Of a stretch of 64,000 nucleotides of DNA, positions 8,563 to 16,775 are shown piece by piece (the stretch's first letter is position 1; each line of letters begins with the position of its first letter). The translations under genes and the position numbers were made by a program. The notes under the pieces were generated by a model. That model searched no databases, was not told the DNA's origin, and was given only the letters and a program-made list of their open reading frames with translations. Source of the DNA: G963665495 sp963665495 (GTDB lineage Bacteria > Desulfobacterota > Desulfovibrionia > Desulfovibrionales > Desulfovibrionaceae). The stretch spans positions 3,410,001 through 3,474,000 of the forward strand of contig OY762289.1 in the NCBI GenBank assembly GCA_963665495.1, in the 5' to 3' direction.

Positions 8563-8880
8563 TCAAATTGGAGGGGCGATGCAGACCAGAACACGCATAC
8601 GGGATGCGGCACGAATCCCATGCGGTTGGGCAATTTCGCATGTCAGTACGTCGCCAGCTTTAGCTGGAACTGCAGCGTCATCCGCGCCGAGAAAAAAGCC
8701 TTCCCCCTCCAAAACAGTAATGGCCAGCTCGCCTTCAATGTCATGTCTATGTATTGGCAGTTCCTGGCCAGCTTCAAAATTGAAATTGATTAGCTTCATA
8801 TAAGGGGACTCATGAACCACCATCATGCTGTAATTCTTTTCTTTAAATAAGCCTTTTTCTAAGATATTAGTAACATGCAT
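8563..8880 (-). CDS. Cupin domain protein
   Basis: A 105-residue single-domain cupin. The metal-binding motif 1 is visible as the H-R-H-D-x4-E segment (LPIHRHDIEGELAITVLEG) and motif 2 as GDVLTCEIAQPHGIRA, giving His/His/Glu/His-type ligands. The start follows AAGGAG closely. Small cupins of this type accompany hcp and other nitrogen-oxide stress genes in many anaerobes, but the reaction is unknown. It is the first gene after an FNR/HcpR-like promoter, so it, the siroheme protein and hcp can be transcribed together without the upstream cytochromes. Confidence 0.85.
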   Translation of the reverse strand: MHVTNILEKGLFKEKNYSMMVVHESPYMKLINFNFEAGQELPIHRHDIEGELAITVLEGEGFFLGADDAAVPAKAGDVLTCEIAQPHGIRAASRMRVLVCIAPPI

Positions 8881-8903
8881 TTGTTTTCTCCTTGTTCGGC
8901 TAA

Positions 8904-8944
8904 ATCATACTCATGAAATTTGTTTTGGCCTTGACTTAGATCAA
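8904..8944 (-). promoter_or_regulatory. FNR/HcpR-type promoter for cupin-siroheme reductase-hcp
   Basis: A near-perfect FNR-type box, TTGACTTAGATCAA, lies at 8931-8944; the consensus TTGAT-N4-ATCAA differs at one base. On the minus strand the -10 hexamer TATGAT (8904-8909) begins 28 bases from the box centre. This puts the box near -41, the classical class II activator position. The resulting start near 8897 leaves a short leader to the cupin ATG at 8880. HcpR, the CRP/FNR-family regulator of hcp in Desulfovibrio, is the likely ligand (inference). Confidence 0.65.
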
Positions 8945-8954
8945 ACTGTCGCTA

Positions 8955-10268
8955 TCAAATTCGGGCAACTCCCAAAAAAGACGCATGCAGGGCCGCGACA
9001 ATGGCCACGAACGCCATACGTAAGGTGGCGGATGAAAGACCGAGACATGAGTAGCGCATAGCCAAGTGCCCGGTAGCTTCACATGCACTCACGCAGTCGC
9101 CGCATAGAGTGCAGGAGAGGCCCGGATATCCTGCCTTGATGTGGCGTGGCTCCAACGCACCATAGCGACAGTGGCGCGAACAACGACCGCACTTCGTACA
9201 GGAATCAGCCATACGCATTCGCCAGGGCGAGAGCCTGCCAAGCAGATTGCCAACAAGGCCTATAGGACAATAAGCGGAACAGTGGGCCATCACCCCAATA
9301 CGGCGCGAAAAGAAGACCATTACTCCCACGCCAAGCAGACCGAACACGGCTGCAATCCAGATGGCGGTTACTCCATCAACTCCGGTATAACGCAACCCCA
9401 AAGCCATGCCGATGGTCATCAGTAGAGTGGCCAACCTGCCCCAAATGGTGAAATTGCCGATATTCGCTGGCTGTTTCTGTATACTCCGGCGACTCAGGAG
9501 GTCGTCCCAGGCCCCAATATAACAAAGATGGCTGCACCAAGCCGGACCGACCAGAAGTACTGACGAAGCAAATAGAATGGGCATGAAGTACCCCGATCCA
9601 CGAAAAAGCGGTCCGCCTACAATAAGCGCGGGTACAGGCAGATGCAGATTCCCGGTCATGAGCATGTTTTTCATGCCCAACAGCCCCAGTCCGAGTTGGA
9701 TAAAAAACACGAGGGAAAATAGCGCCCAAATGCGGGGGCGCAGCCGGGTGTGATTGATTGGTGAAGCCATGGCTCGCGTTAGCCAAGCGGCATATATGGC
9801 AAGGGCGAGTATCTGAAGCCAACCCAATCCGGGCAAGTAGCGGTCTAGTAGTAGGATGGAAAAATTGACTTGAAAGCGGGCAATGCCAAGTATCAACACG
9901 GTAAAGATGAAGGCCCCGGCCTGGCTGAACCGTGTTTCAGTATTTTTACTGAAGAATTGACGAGCGCGGTCGCCCTGCATACATAGAACTGAAATGATGG
10001 TTGCGGCAATGACCGCGCCAAGGATGAGAGCCAATCGCTGCCAGGGGTCCGAAAAAGCGATACGCATGAGTACCAGGCTCTTGGTGGTCTGCCCCCAGAA
10101 AAACACACCGCATATCAAGACTGCTGACTGAACGATGCGCACCCAAGCTTGTCGTGAAAAAGTCATGCAAAACAGACTGACTAATGCCAGGCATAGTCCT
10201 AAATCGCCTGTGCGAAGGGTATGGGCAGCTAAAATGGAAAAGCTAATAAAAGACAAGACGAGAAACAC
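8955..10268 (-). CDS. NapH/NosR-like polytopic iron-sulfur membrane protein
   Basis: About 437 residues. Roughly nine or ten hydrophobic helices occupy residues 1-300 and 410-435. Two Cys pairs of the CxxxC type characteristic of NapH/NosR/RdxA proteins follow (CSHLCYIG and CSAYCPIG), then two ferredoxin-type [4Fe-4S] motifs (CTKCGRCSRHC and CTLCGDCVSAC). Proteins of this class pass electrons between the quinone pool and redox partners. The frame opens at a GTG at 10274, but the GTG at 10268 has AGGAG at correct spacing and is preferred. It lies between the DUF438 protein and the promoter of the cupin-hcp group. An electron-delivery role to the cytochromes or to Hcp is inferred from position. 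Confidence 0.8.
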   Translation of the reverse strand: MFLVLSFISFSILAAHTLRTGDLGLCLALVSLFCMTFSRQAWVRIVQSAVLICGVFFWGQTTKSLVLMRIAFSDPWQRLALILGAVIAATIISVLCMQGDRARQFFSKNTETRFSQAGAFIFTVLILGIARFQVNFSILLLDRYLPGLGWLQILALAIYAAWLTRAMASPINHTRLRPRIWALFSLVFFIQLGLGLLGMKNMLMTGNLHLPVPALIVGGPLFRGSGYFMPILFASSVLLVGPAWCSHLCYIGAWDDLLSRRSIQKQPANIGNFTIWGRLATLLMTIGMALGLRYTGVDGVTAIWIAAVFGLLGVGVMVFFSRRIGVMAHCSAYCPIGLVGNLLGRLSPWRMRMADSCTKCGRCSRHCRYGALEPRHIKAGYPGLSCTLCGDCVSACEATGHLAMRYSCLGLSSATLRMAFVAIVAALHASFLGVARI

Positions 10269-10375
10269 TGCCACTCCTGCTGATTCACTTCAGCGCACTG
10301 CTGGTGAGCCCGAAAAAAAATAACAATTCGCCCCACTCTTGCAACAAGAGGAAGAGCTAGCCAAATAGTTTTATT

Positions 10376-11833
10376 TTATTTCCAATCCAGCAACCTCTGT
10401 TCTCCTTCCAACTCTCTGATATGAGTAACGTCTTGGGCCACCTCCAGGCATCCTTCATATCGCCCATCGCTCTGGCGAACAGCATAAAACATGATGTGAA
10501 TGAATGAGTTATTCATCTGTATCCAAAATTCAGCAACATCCCGTTCGCCAGATTTGAACTTGGCCAGTATATCCTCGACCATATAAACGCTTTTTTGGGG
10601 GTGGCACTTTGAAACCTCTCGCCCCAAAATTCCCTCACTTCGAGGAAAGATTCGATGCTCGGTTTGGGAGAAGTAAGCGACGCGGTCATTTGCGTCTACG
10701 AAGGAAAGGTCAACCGGTAGTGATTTAAAGATTGCGTCGACCACCTCAGGGCTTAGCTTTCCAGCACTCAATTGCACCAAGTTTCCAGTATATTGTGATG
10801 AGTCACTGGACAGCGCCCCTTGGGGTTGCCAATCATTTCCTGGAATAATCCAGGCAAAACCAATCTCCTCTTCACCACGACGGACCTTGGACCAGTCATC
10901 TTCCGTAAAAGTCTCCAACGTCATGGGGAAAAGCACTTTTTCTTCTTTATAAATCAGGTCGCGCACTGCAACAGCCAGCTCTGAAGCCAAGGGAACAGCA
11001 ACTTCCCTGTTATCACTTTCGAGAGCACTGCGAAGCTGCTTGAACATCGCTCGAATATCATCATGAATGGCCCACATGACCTGTGGGGGCGCGGTCAAAC
11101 CATGTGCTTCCATAAGGGGAAATAATTGGTTTTCCTTGCGCTCATAATGGCGAACTATCTCAGAAAAATCCTCCAAATGTTGTAACAATCCTTGACGTGC
11201 GGATGAAAAAGCCAAGTCATCTGTAATACGAGTTGCACCGTCCTTGAGAACGGAAGCTTTTTTATCAGCTTCTCTGTTTTCAGCTTGCAGGGTGTGGAGT
11301 GGGTGGCCGGGCAGCATTTCCGGCAACTCGGAGTCCAAGGAAGATTCGAATAATTCCACGTGAAGATTGCACAATTTCTTTATCTCTGCTTCGTCAACGC
11401 CGCCAGCCACCAATGCTTGCTCCATTGCGCCAACCTCTGCAGGAGATATATCCTTCAACAAATCATGAAATTCGGCTCGGACATCGTCCAGACTTTCTCC
11501 CTGGTGGACACGTAGCACAATGTCTTTGAAAATATCGATCCGCTCTTCCTGGGTTAATCCTTTATAAGAATCGTCCCTTCCGCCCGGATTGACTAAGGTA
11601 ACCGAGTCGTTGCTATGCAGATAAATTTGTTCTGCGAGTTCCATCAGTAAGGATTCGGGAGAGAAACCTCCTAAAGCTGCAGTTTGGGAGATTGATGCAG
11701 CTTTTGCCAATGTCTTTCGCAGTATTGGGTTCTTGAGCTTGTTGAACTTTGGTGATTTTGCAACAAGAAAATCAAGCAAGAAGGGATAACTGTCGATGAG
11801 GTTGCCAATTTTGCTTTTTAGAGAAAGCTCCAC
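10376..11833 (-). CDS. DUF1858-DUF438-hemerythrin-PAS protein (nitrogen-oxide/oxygen responsive)
   Basis: A 485-residue cytoplasmic multi-domain protein. Order: DUF1858-like helical domain (about 5-70, LIDSYPFLLDFLVAKSPKF), DUF438 (about 95-170), hemerythrin HHE domain (about 175-325, with HPLHTL, HLEDF, HYERKENQLFP and KEEKVLFP metal-ligand segments), and a C-terminal PAS domain (about 365-485). A di-iron hemerythrin centre binds O2 or NO, and the PAS domain may carry a second sensor or a haem. This domain set is common in anaerobes next to hcp. The GTG start has GGAG eight bases upstream. It stands between the HAO-type cytochrome and the NapH-like protein in one run of minus-strand genes, which suggests sensing or scavenging of reactive nitrogen. 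No DNA-binding domain is visible. Confidence 0.88.
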   Translation of the reverse strand: MELSLKSKIGNLIDSYPFLLDFLVAKSPKFNKLKNPILRKTLAKAASISQTAALGGFSPESLLMELAEQIYLHSNDSVTLVNPGGRDDSYKGLTQEERIDIFKDIVLRVHQGESLDDVRAEFHDLLKDISPAEVGAMEQALVAGGVDEAEIKKLCNLHVELFESSLDSELPEMLPGHPLHTLQAENREADKKASVLKDGATRITDDLAFSSARQGLLQHLEDFSEIVRHYERKENQLFPLMEAHGLTAPPQVMWAIHDDIRAMFKQLRSALESDNREVAVPLASELAVAVRDLIYKEEKVLFPMTLETFTEDDWSKVRRGEEEIGFAWIIPGNDWQPQGALSSDSSQYTGNLVQLSAGKLSPEVVDAIFKSLPVDLSFVDANDRVAYFSQTEHRIFPRSEGILGREVSKCHPQKSVYMVEDILAKFKSGERDVAEFWIQMNNSFIHIMFYAVRQSDGRYEGCLEVAQDVTHIRELEGEQRLLDWK

Positions 11834-11937
11834 TTGCTACTCCTTTTAGACAATATGTTTTTTTTATTGAGGCCCCCTCTTTGAGCAGAAAGGAGAGAGC
11901 TCTTCAGAACTCTCTCCTTTTATGGACCAAGTCAGGG

Positions 11938-13386
11938 TCAATTTGTTCCGAAGATCTGGGAGGGCCTGGTCGTATCACCACCTGTCCCTGGAAAGTCGGG
12001 ATACTTGTAAGCTGGCTTGCCTGAAGCTTCCAGCCTATGGGCCTCCTCCATAAATTCCACATAGCGGTGTTTGCACTCAAAAAAACCGTGCCACCAAGAG
12101 TAATCAGGTGCCATCATCGCCGTGCCCATACGAGCCCGGCGGCCTTCATGGTGCCACAGAAAATAGTACTGCCACTCCAGTTTTTCATCGAAAAACGGTT
12201 TCTGCTCCAAAAGATTCTTCTCGTATAGCTCGTCGAGCTTGGCTTTCACCGGCTTGAAGTAAACCTCGTTGTAGTTCTTGACCGCCTCATCCAACTGAAC
12301 ATAATGGGCGTCGGTCCATGAGGGGCTATGGCACTGATTGCAGATGACTTTCATCTTGTCACGCTCCACTTGCCAGTTGGAGGGCATGGGAAGGGGCTTG
12401 AAATTCTCTGGCCGGACTGTCAGCGGAGCTTGAGTTTCCCATGAAAGTCGTTCAGAGACGTTATGTGTTGTCAGCACAGAACCAGAACCAGACATGTGGC
12501 AGGAAGCACAGGTGGGAGCACGATAGTCAACCCCTGGCGTCCACATACCAGCGGCCACATCCCAATTATAGGTGTCGCCAAAGGCGTCATAAATATCGCC
12601 ATGCTTGGACTCGGTGAATATTTCAATTTGCGGATGATCCGGCCCCAGATGGCATTGGCCGCAGGCTTCAGGCTTGCGAGCGTCCATTACAGAAAAACGG
12701 TGCCGCGTGTGACAGCTGGTACAGCTTCCCAGGCTGCCGTCCATATTAAGACGACCGACTCCAGTGTTAGGCCATGTAGCTGGATCAAGTTCTCCCTTTT
12801 CGTTAATTTTCAGCTCAGTTCCATGACAGCGCAGGCAACCAGTTGTGCGTTCCGTTTCGTTATTCAGCCCTTGATTCAGCCAGGGGTCTATTTTCCATAT
12901 AATTTCAATGGTATTGGCGTGCTTAGACTGAGAGTACTGTTTTACTTCGTCCGGGTGACACCGAGAGCAGTCCTTAGGCGTTACTGCTGCAGCGATAGGC
13001 ACTCTGTATTCAGCGGTTCCCCATTTATTATCTGAACGTTCATATTGTTTAAAATGTGTCTTAGATACGTCCGAATCCGAATCCTCAGCATAGTGGCAGT
13101 CTAGACAGCTGATCCCTGCTGAAGCGTGACGGCTCATGGCCCAATCCGCAAATAGCCCCGGAGATTCCGCCTTATGGCATTCGATGCAAGCCAACGCCTG
13201 CTTTGGCATGGCTCGGGTCAGCTTGAACTCTCTGACCAAAGGAGAATTCGCCTGAACTGTCGTTGTAGAGGCTGTGTCGGATTCTTGTGCTTTTGCCTGT
13301 TTCTGCGCTGAGACTGCCAAGAAAAATGATAGCGACAACAGCGCCACTCCAGCAATGATGAATGATCGCATGCTAGTTTTGTTCAC
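11938..13386 (-). CDS. Octaheme cytochrome c, hydroxylamine oxidoreductase (HAO) family
   Basis: A 482-residue secreted protein: signal peptide (about 1-34) then eight CxxCH motifs (CIECH, CLDCH, CSRCH, CLRCH, CTSCH, CGQCH, CASCH, CNQCH). Conserved HAO segments are present: CTSCHTRHRFSV, then CGQCHLGPDHPQ, ESKHG, and MMAPDYSWWHGFFE. It is periplasmic. The family includes HAOs that oxidise hydroxylamine and epsilonproteobacterial-type enzymes that run in the reducing direction, turning nitrite into hydroxylamine. The adjacent NapC/NrfH-type quinol dehydrogenase and downstream hcp favour the reducing direction (inference). Whether the P460-crosslinking Tyr is kept needs an alignment; the Tyr in APDYSWWHG is the one to test. 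GTG start with GGAGG upstream; 56 bp after the NapC-type gene. Confidence 0.9.
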   Translation of the reverse strand: MNKTSMRSFIIAGVALLSLSFFLAVSAQKQAKAQESDTASTTTVQANSPLVREFKLTRAMPKQALACIECHKAESPGLFADWAMSRHASAGISCLDCHYAEDSDSDVSKTHFKQYERSDNKWGTAEYRVPIAAAVTPKDCSRCHPDEVKQYSQSKHANTIEIIWKIDPWLNQGLNNETERTTGCLRCHGTELKINEKGELDPATWPNTGVGRLNMDGSLGSCTSCHTRHRFSVMDARKPEACGQCHLGPDHPQIEIFTESKHGDIYDAFGDTYNWDVAAGMWTPGVDYRAPTCASCHMSGSGSVLTTHNVSERLSWETQAPLTVRPENFKPLPMPSNWQVERDKMKVICNQCHSPSWTDAHYVQLDEAVKNYNEVYFKPVKAKLDELYEKNLLEQKPFFDEKLEWQYYFLWHHEGRRARMGTAMMAPDYSWWHGFFECKHRYVEFMEEAHRLEASGKPAYKYPDFPGTGGDTTRPSQIFGTN

Positions 13387-13442
13387 GACTAGTCCTCCAT
13401 TGGCGTTACGAGTTGACGTTATTCAAAATAGCCGCTGGCCAT

Positions 13443-13985
13443 TTAGAGGCTATGCGGATCAAGATACTCAAATTGCTTCTTGGGGGTATGAACGAGATTA
13501 CGGTGGCAGTCAGTGCATTTTTTTTCTTCACCTAGTTGCGCGTATAGCACTGCCCGATGGGCAAGCATGGCACCGCGCTTGTATGGCAGGTAAAGAATGT
13601 TTCGGTGGCATTTCTGGCATTGGTCGTTCTTGATGGAGGCGTAAGCTGCTTCACGCATTTCAGCACGATTATAGTCTTCCGGCATATTTGTGGTAAAATG
13701 TACCAGAACGTCCTTAGCCCCATGAAGCGTTTTGGCAAAAAAGAAATTCATTGTATCCTGAGGAGCGGGTAGATGGCAGTCCATGCAATCCGCCACCACT
13801 CCTCGGGAGTTATTCACGTGTGTGGATGTTCGCCAGTTCTGATATGCGGGGACTATTTCATGGCATGAAGAACAGAATTCAGGCGTCGAAGTCCGAACCA
13901 TTGTATAATACGTCATGCTGAAAAAAGGAAAAGCAATAACCACGCCCACTATAATGAATAAAAAAGGCCTGAGGAGTCTCTTCAT
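13443..13985 (-). CDS. Membrane-anchored tetraheme cytochrome c, NapC/NrfH family
   Basis: A 180-residue protein with one N-terminal uncleaved membrane helix (about 6-28) and four CxxCH haem sites (CSSCH, CMDCH, CQKCH, CTDCH). The conserved region around the first haem (TSTPEFCSSCHEI) is typical of NapC/NirT/NrfH quinol dehydrogenases. It takes electrons from menaquinol and hands them to a periplasmic cytochrome, here almost certainly the octaheme HAO-family protein encoded next, as in HaoCA pairs. ATG start preceded by GGAGG. It is the first cytochrome gene of the run; the transposase-like gene ends 75 bp upstream on the same strand. Confidence 0.9.
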   Translation of the reverse strand: MKRLLRPFLFIIVGVVIAFPFFSMTYYTMVRTSTPEFCSSCHEIVPAYQNWRTSTHVNNSRGVVADCMDCHLPAPQDTMNFFFAKTLHGAKDVLVHFTTNMPEDYNRAEMREAAYASIKNDQCQKCHRNILYLPYKRGAMLAHRAVLYAQLGEEKKCTDCHRNLVHTPKKQFEYLDPHSL

Positions 13986-14059
13986 GTTTGATAGCCTCCA
14001 TAGAAGTCTTTGACTCTATAAAGTAAAACACAAAGATTGCGAAAAAGCGAAGAAAAGAA

Positions 14060-14905
14060 TTACTCCCCGCGTTTTGGCACTAGCGAACAAAGTAATTCGG
14101 CCAACAGGGGGCTAAGCGTTTGGCCTTGTGAGTTGTGGCGAAAGACTATCTCCGCCAAATAAAGCGGGTAGGATTCAGGTGAAAAATTCTTGTACTGGGC
14201 TAGCCAACCGTCCGCAAAAGCCTTGAAATCCTTCATGCCGTCAAGACGAACAGAATCATCCGTGAAATGACGCTCGTAGAGTTCCTTCCCCTTGCGACAA
14301 CAAGAGAAAACCAAAGCGTCGTTTCCTTGCGTCTGGTCAGTATAGACCATGCGACCCCAAATTCGCTTCTTCAAAGGCGAGGCGACTACTTCTCTAGCTT
14401 TGAGGCCTGGAAGCAGCCTAAGTGTAGTGGTCTGCCAACCTACATTGAGCGCAAAAACATAGGACTGACAGCCATGATTCATGGCGAACCCTTCATTATC
14501 CAGATTAGGACAAAAACGAATCAAATTATTATGGGCGTCAAAAAGATCACCCCCTGTCATAGAAGCAAAAATCGCTAGCCGTACTGTATGGAAAGCCTTA
14601 TGGGCAGTATCGTATTTAACAGATAATAACCGCGCTGCCTGCTCAATTGTGACTCCCATGTCAAAACATTCAAGCAGCTTCAACCATTTGGTAAAACTCA
14701 AGCGGCCACGATTGATCCAGCGTTTAGAAAAAATATGAAAGGAATACCCGCAGTTAGGGCAACGCATCCGACTATCCGCGAGTTTATATACAGGTGAGGT
14801 GCAACACCGAGGGCAAACATCACCGTCGGCTACCTGCCTCTCGAAGAAAGACTTAATATTTTGCTCGCCTTCAGGAGAATGATAGCTCTTCGGGGTACGC
14901 TTCAT
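14060..14905 (-). CDS. IS1595-like transposase, probably orphan or domesticated
   Basis: A 281-residue protein. The N-terminus has a zinc ribbon (CPRCCTSPVYKLADSRMRC, then CPNCGYSF), followed by a helical DNA-binding region (ARLLSVKYDTAHKAFHTVR) typical of IS1595/ISXO2 transposases. The C-terminal part keeps late family features (VYTDQ, and AEIVFRHN near the end), but the first catalytic acidic motif normally found as E-I-D-E is not visible. I see no terminal inverted repeats or target duplication around the gene. It is 75 bp upstream of the NapC-type gene on the same strand and could be co-transcribed with the cytochromes. Either a decayed IS transposase or a captured DNA-binding protein. 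Confidence 0.65.
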   Translation of the reverse strand: MKRTPKSYHSPEGEQNIKSFFERQVADGDVCPRCCTSPVYKLADSRMRCPNCGYSFHIFSKRWINRGRLSFTKWLKLLECFDMGVTIEQAARLLSVKYDTAHKAFHTVRLAIFASMTGGDLFDAHNNLIRFCPNLDNEGFAMNHGCQSYVFALNVGWQTTTLRLLPGLKAREVVASPLKKRIWGRMVYTDQTQGNDALVFSCCRKGKELYERHFTDDSVRLDGMKDFKAFADGWLAQYKNFSPESYPLYLAEIVFRHNSQGQTLSPLLAELLCSLVPKRGE

Positions 14906-15043
14906 GTCATGCGTATGATGTCAAAGGAACTGCACGTTATCAAGCCATAAAGGTCATTTTATAGATAAGATGCCATTAAATATTTCAAATTGAGACTCAA
15001 TGTCTTTTGATTGCTGGAGTGTCCTTTAAGGATATATTTTAAC

Positions 15044-16051
15044 TCACATCCCCTTCCCTTCATCCATAAATCGCTGCATATGATAAGAAAAATTCTTAAA
15101 GCTTCTTACCACCTCATTCCGGCTTTCCCGAATTTCCCGGTCACGCAAGTAAACTTTCCACAATTTTCTTTCCCTTTCGGTTCGTAGCTTTTTCGCTGGT
15201 TCCAGTCCATATCGTTCGTTTATAGAATACTTCCCGGTGCTTTTTTCAAATTTTCCGAATTTCTTCTCCAAAGCGGCCTTGGAAAAACCCCGATCCAAGT
15301 CACTTGCCTTTATCCGGAAATTTCCCTTTTTATTGGCCCCGATGGCTTCAATCACGCAACCATTGCCCCGGAGGCGGATTAACAATCCGTGCTCGGCCAT
15401 CCCCTTATGCAGTTCCTGCCATGTTGTGGCGGAGGACAACTTCTCTTTGATTATCTCTTTGTGATCCCGGACATAGGTGTCGAAGGACTTTAATCCGGTA
15501 TGAGCCTCGAATTTCTTGGCGCGTGTATTGTCGTGCTTGGACAATTCAAGATCTGTGAGTGCTTCTCGACCTGGATCCACGATAAGGCCGTATTCTTTCT
15601 CCAACTCCCTGGCGACCTTGGCCAGTTTGAAAAAATCCCTGTAAGGCTCTTTCCGGGCTTTTGTTTTCGGATGAAGCATATTGTACGCCATATGGATATG
15701 GATATTCTTGGTGTTGGTATGCACTCCGCAATGGCGCTGGTGTTCGGAAAAGCCAAGAGCAGCCGCGAACTTCTCTTCAATAGCTTGGTATATTTCAGGC
15801 GTAAGCTTTTTTTCATCCTCGTGATGGAACGAAACCGACAGATGATAAGTCAAATTCCCTGCGGTTCGTATCTTCATTGCCTGCGTGGCCACAACTTCGG
15901 AAATGCCCAAATGGTAATCCTGTCCCGCGTCGCAGCGGGCAGTCCAGGTCATGAGGCATTTTTCTCCTCTGTTCTTGGCGTCGGCAATGTACTCGGCCAA
16001 TCGCGCGTAATTGTCGTTTGACGGATCTATGTGATGGACGACGGGAATCAT
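15044..16051 (-). CDS. traI: TraI-like (RP4/MOB-P) relaxase, short form
   Basis: A 335-residue relaxase. The catalytic Tyr is Tyr21 (RLAEYIADAKN, aligning with the active-site Tyr of RP4 TraI). The metal-binding motif III reads H-x5-NIHIHMAYN, and the region ALGFSEHQRHCGVH matches the RP4 sequence remembered as GLGFAEHQR. Relaxases cut oriT and stay covalently bound to the 5' end during conjugation. RP4 TraI is about twice as long; this protein ends in a basic helical tail (KLWKVYLRDREIRESRNEV) without a primase or other C-terminal domain, so it is a minimal form or a truncated one. The cognate TraJ-like gene is 18 bp upstream and an IncP-like oriT lies just beyond. No type IV secretion genes are in the window, so it would depend on a helper. 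Confidence 0.9.
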   Translation of the reverse strand: MIPVVHHIDPSNDNYARLAEYIADAKNRGEKCLMTWTARCDAGQDYHLGISEVVATQAMKIRTAGNLTYHLSVSFHHEDEKKLTPEIYQAIEEKFAAALGFSEHQRHCGVHTNTKNIHIHMAYNMLHPKTKARKEPYRDFFKLAKVARELEKEYGLIVDPGREALTDLELSKHDNTRAKKFEAHTGLKSFDTYVRDHKEIIKEKLSSATTWQELHKGMAEHGLLIRLRGNGCVIEAIGANKKGNFRIKASDLDRGFSKAALEKKFGKFEKSTGKYSINERYGLEPAKKLRTERERKLWKVYLRDREIRESRNEVVRSFKNFSYHMQRFMDEGKGM

Positions 16052-16069
16052 GGCAATTCAACGCATCAT

Positions 16070-16462
16070 TTAAAATTTTCTATTCCGGACTGATTTCTCA
16101 AGTTCTTCTATCAAAGGCTTCAACTCCTTCTGACGCTTTTCTATCTGGTGTAATACCTTGCGAACCTCGGACGTACATCCGACAACTTTGGTCTTGTCTG
16201 AAAGCCACAATTTCAACAATCCTCCCAAGCGCCCCAAATCTGCCTTAACGCCGAGCATCTCCAGAAAGGCTTTCTTGTCCACTTTGGAGTCTACCCTCTG
16301 TCCGAGCAATACTCTTCTGGCCAGTTCCGAAATTGAAAGTCCGCAACGAGATGATAAGTCAACTATTTGACTATATTCCTGCTTGGTAACATACGCCTTG
16401 AGACATACACAGCGCCGAGAGTCATCGGAAACGCGTACATTGTCTTCTGGTTTGGCTGTCAT
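16070..16462 (-). CDS. traJ: TraJ-like oriT-binding relaxosome protein
   Basis: A 130-residue protein of the MobC/TraJ class. Residues 75-87, DLGRLGGLLKLWL, match the signature segment of RP4 TraJ as I know it. The N-terminal half (YVTKQEYSQIVDLSSRCG, then LSISELARRVLLG) is a ribbon-helix-helix-like DNA-binding fold, and the C-terminus is a charged helix. TraJ binds an inverted repeat in oriT and guides TraI to the nick. The ATG is preceded by GGAG. The gene starts 32 bp from the oriT-like sequence and is followed immediately by the relaxase. Confidence 0.9.
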   Translation of the reverse strand: MTAKPEDNVRVSDDSRRCVCLKAYVTKQEYSQIVDLSSRCGLSISELARRVLLGQRVDSKVDKKAFLEMLGVKADLGRLGGLLKLWLSDKTKVVGCTSEVRKVLHQIEKRQKELKPLIEELEKSVRNRKF

Positions 16463-16493
16463 TGGTCGGAGCTCCTTTCATATCTTTAGATCA

Positions 16494-16575
16494 CGTTGAG
16501 CCGCAGGCGAATAAGTCTCTCCCTCCCTGGAGGGAGCAGGATGTGAAGTGGGCCCACTTTACCTATCCTGCCCTC
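16494..16575 (+). other. IncP/RP4-type origin of transfer (oriT)
   Basis: Three blocks match RP4 oriT in the same order. CGTTGAGC followed by AGG and CGAATAAG lies at 16494-16515, an internal hairpin of eight pairs (CTCCCTCC-CT-GGAGGGAG) follows, and the nick region at about 16549-16573 contains TGGGCC and then ACCTATCCTGCCC. By analogy with RP4 the plus strand would be cut after G16570. A near-perfect palindrome centred on GGGCCC at about 16552 overlaps the nick region. The comparison is with the RP4 sequence from memory. The TraJ- and TraI-like genes read away from it on the minus strand. Confidence 0.85.
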
Positions 16576-16775
16576 CAAGCGGATTTCAAAAATTATCAGA
16601 TCTACTTCATTTTTACCTCACTTTTTTCAAATATTTCTGCTAGATAAATATATTTAGACAAATCGAAACAGACTTGAATAAAAAGAAATATAAAGAAACA
16701 ATCCAAAAGAAATCTGATTTTTTATTCAAACTTCTTTAAAATATGAGGAGGTAAAAGTCTTAAGTGAACTTGACT

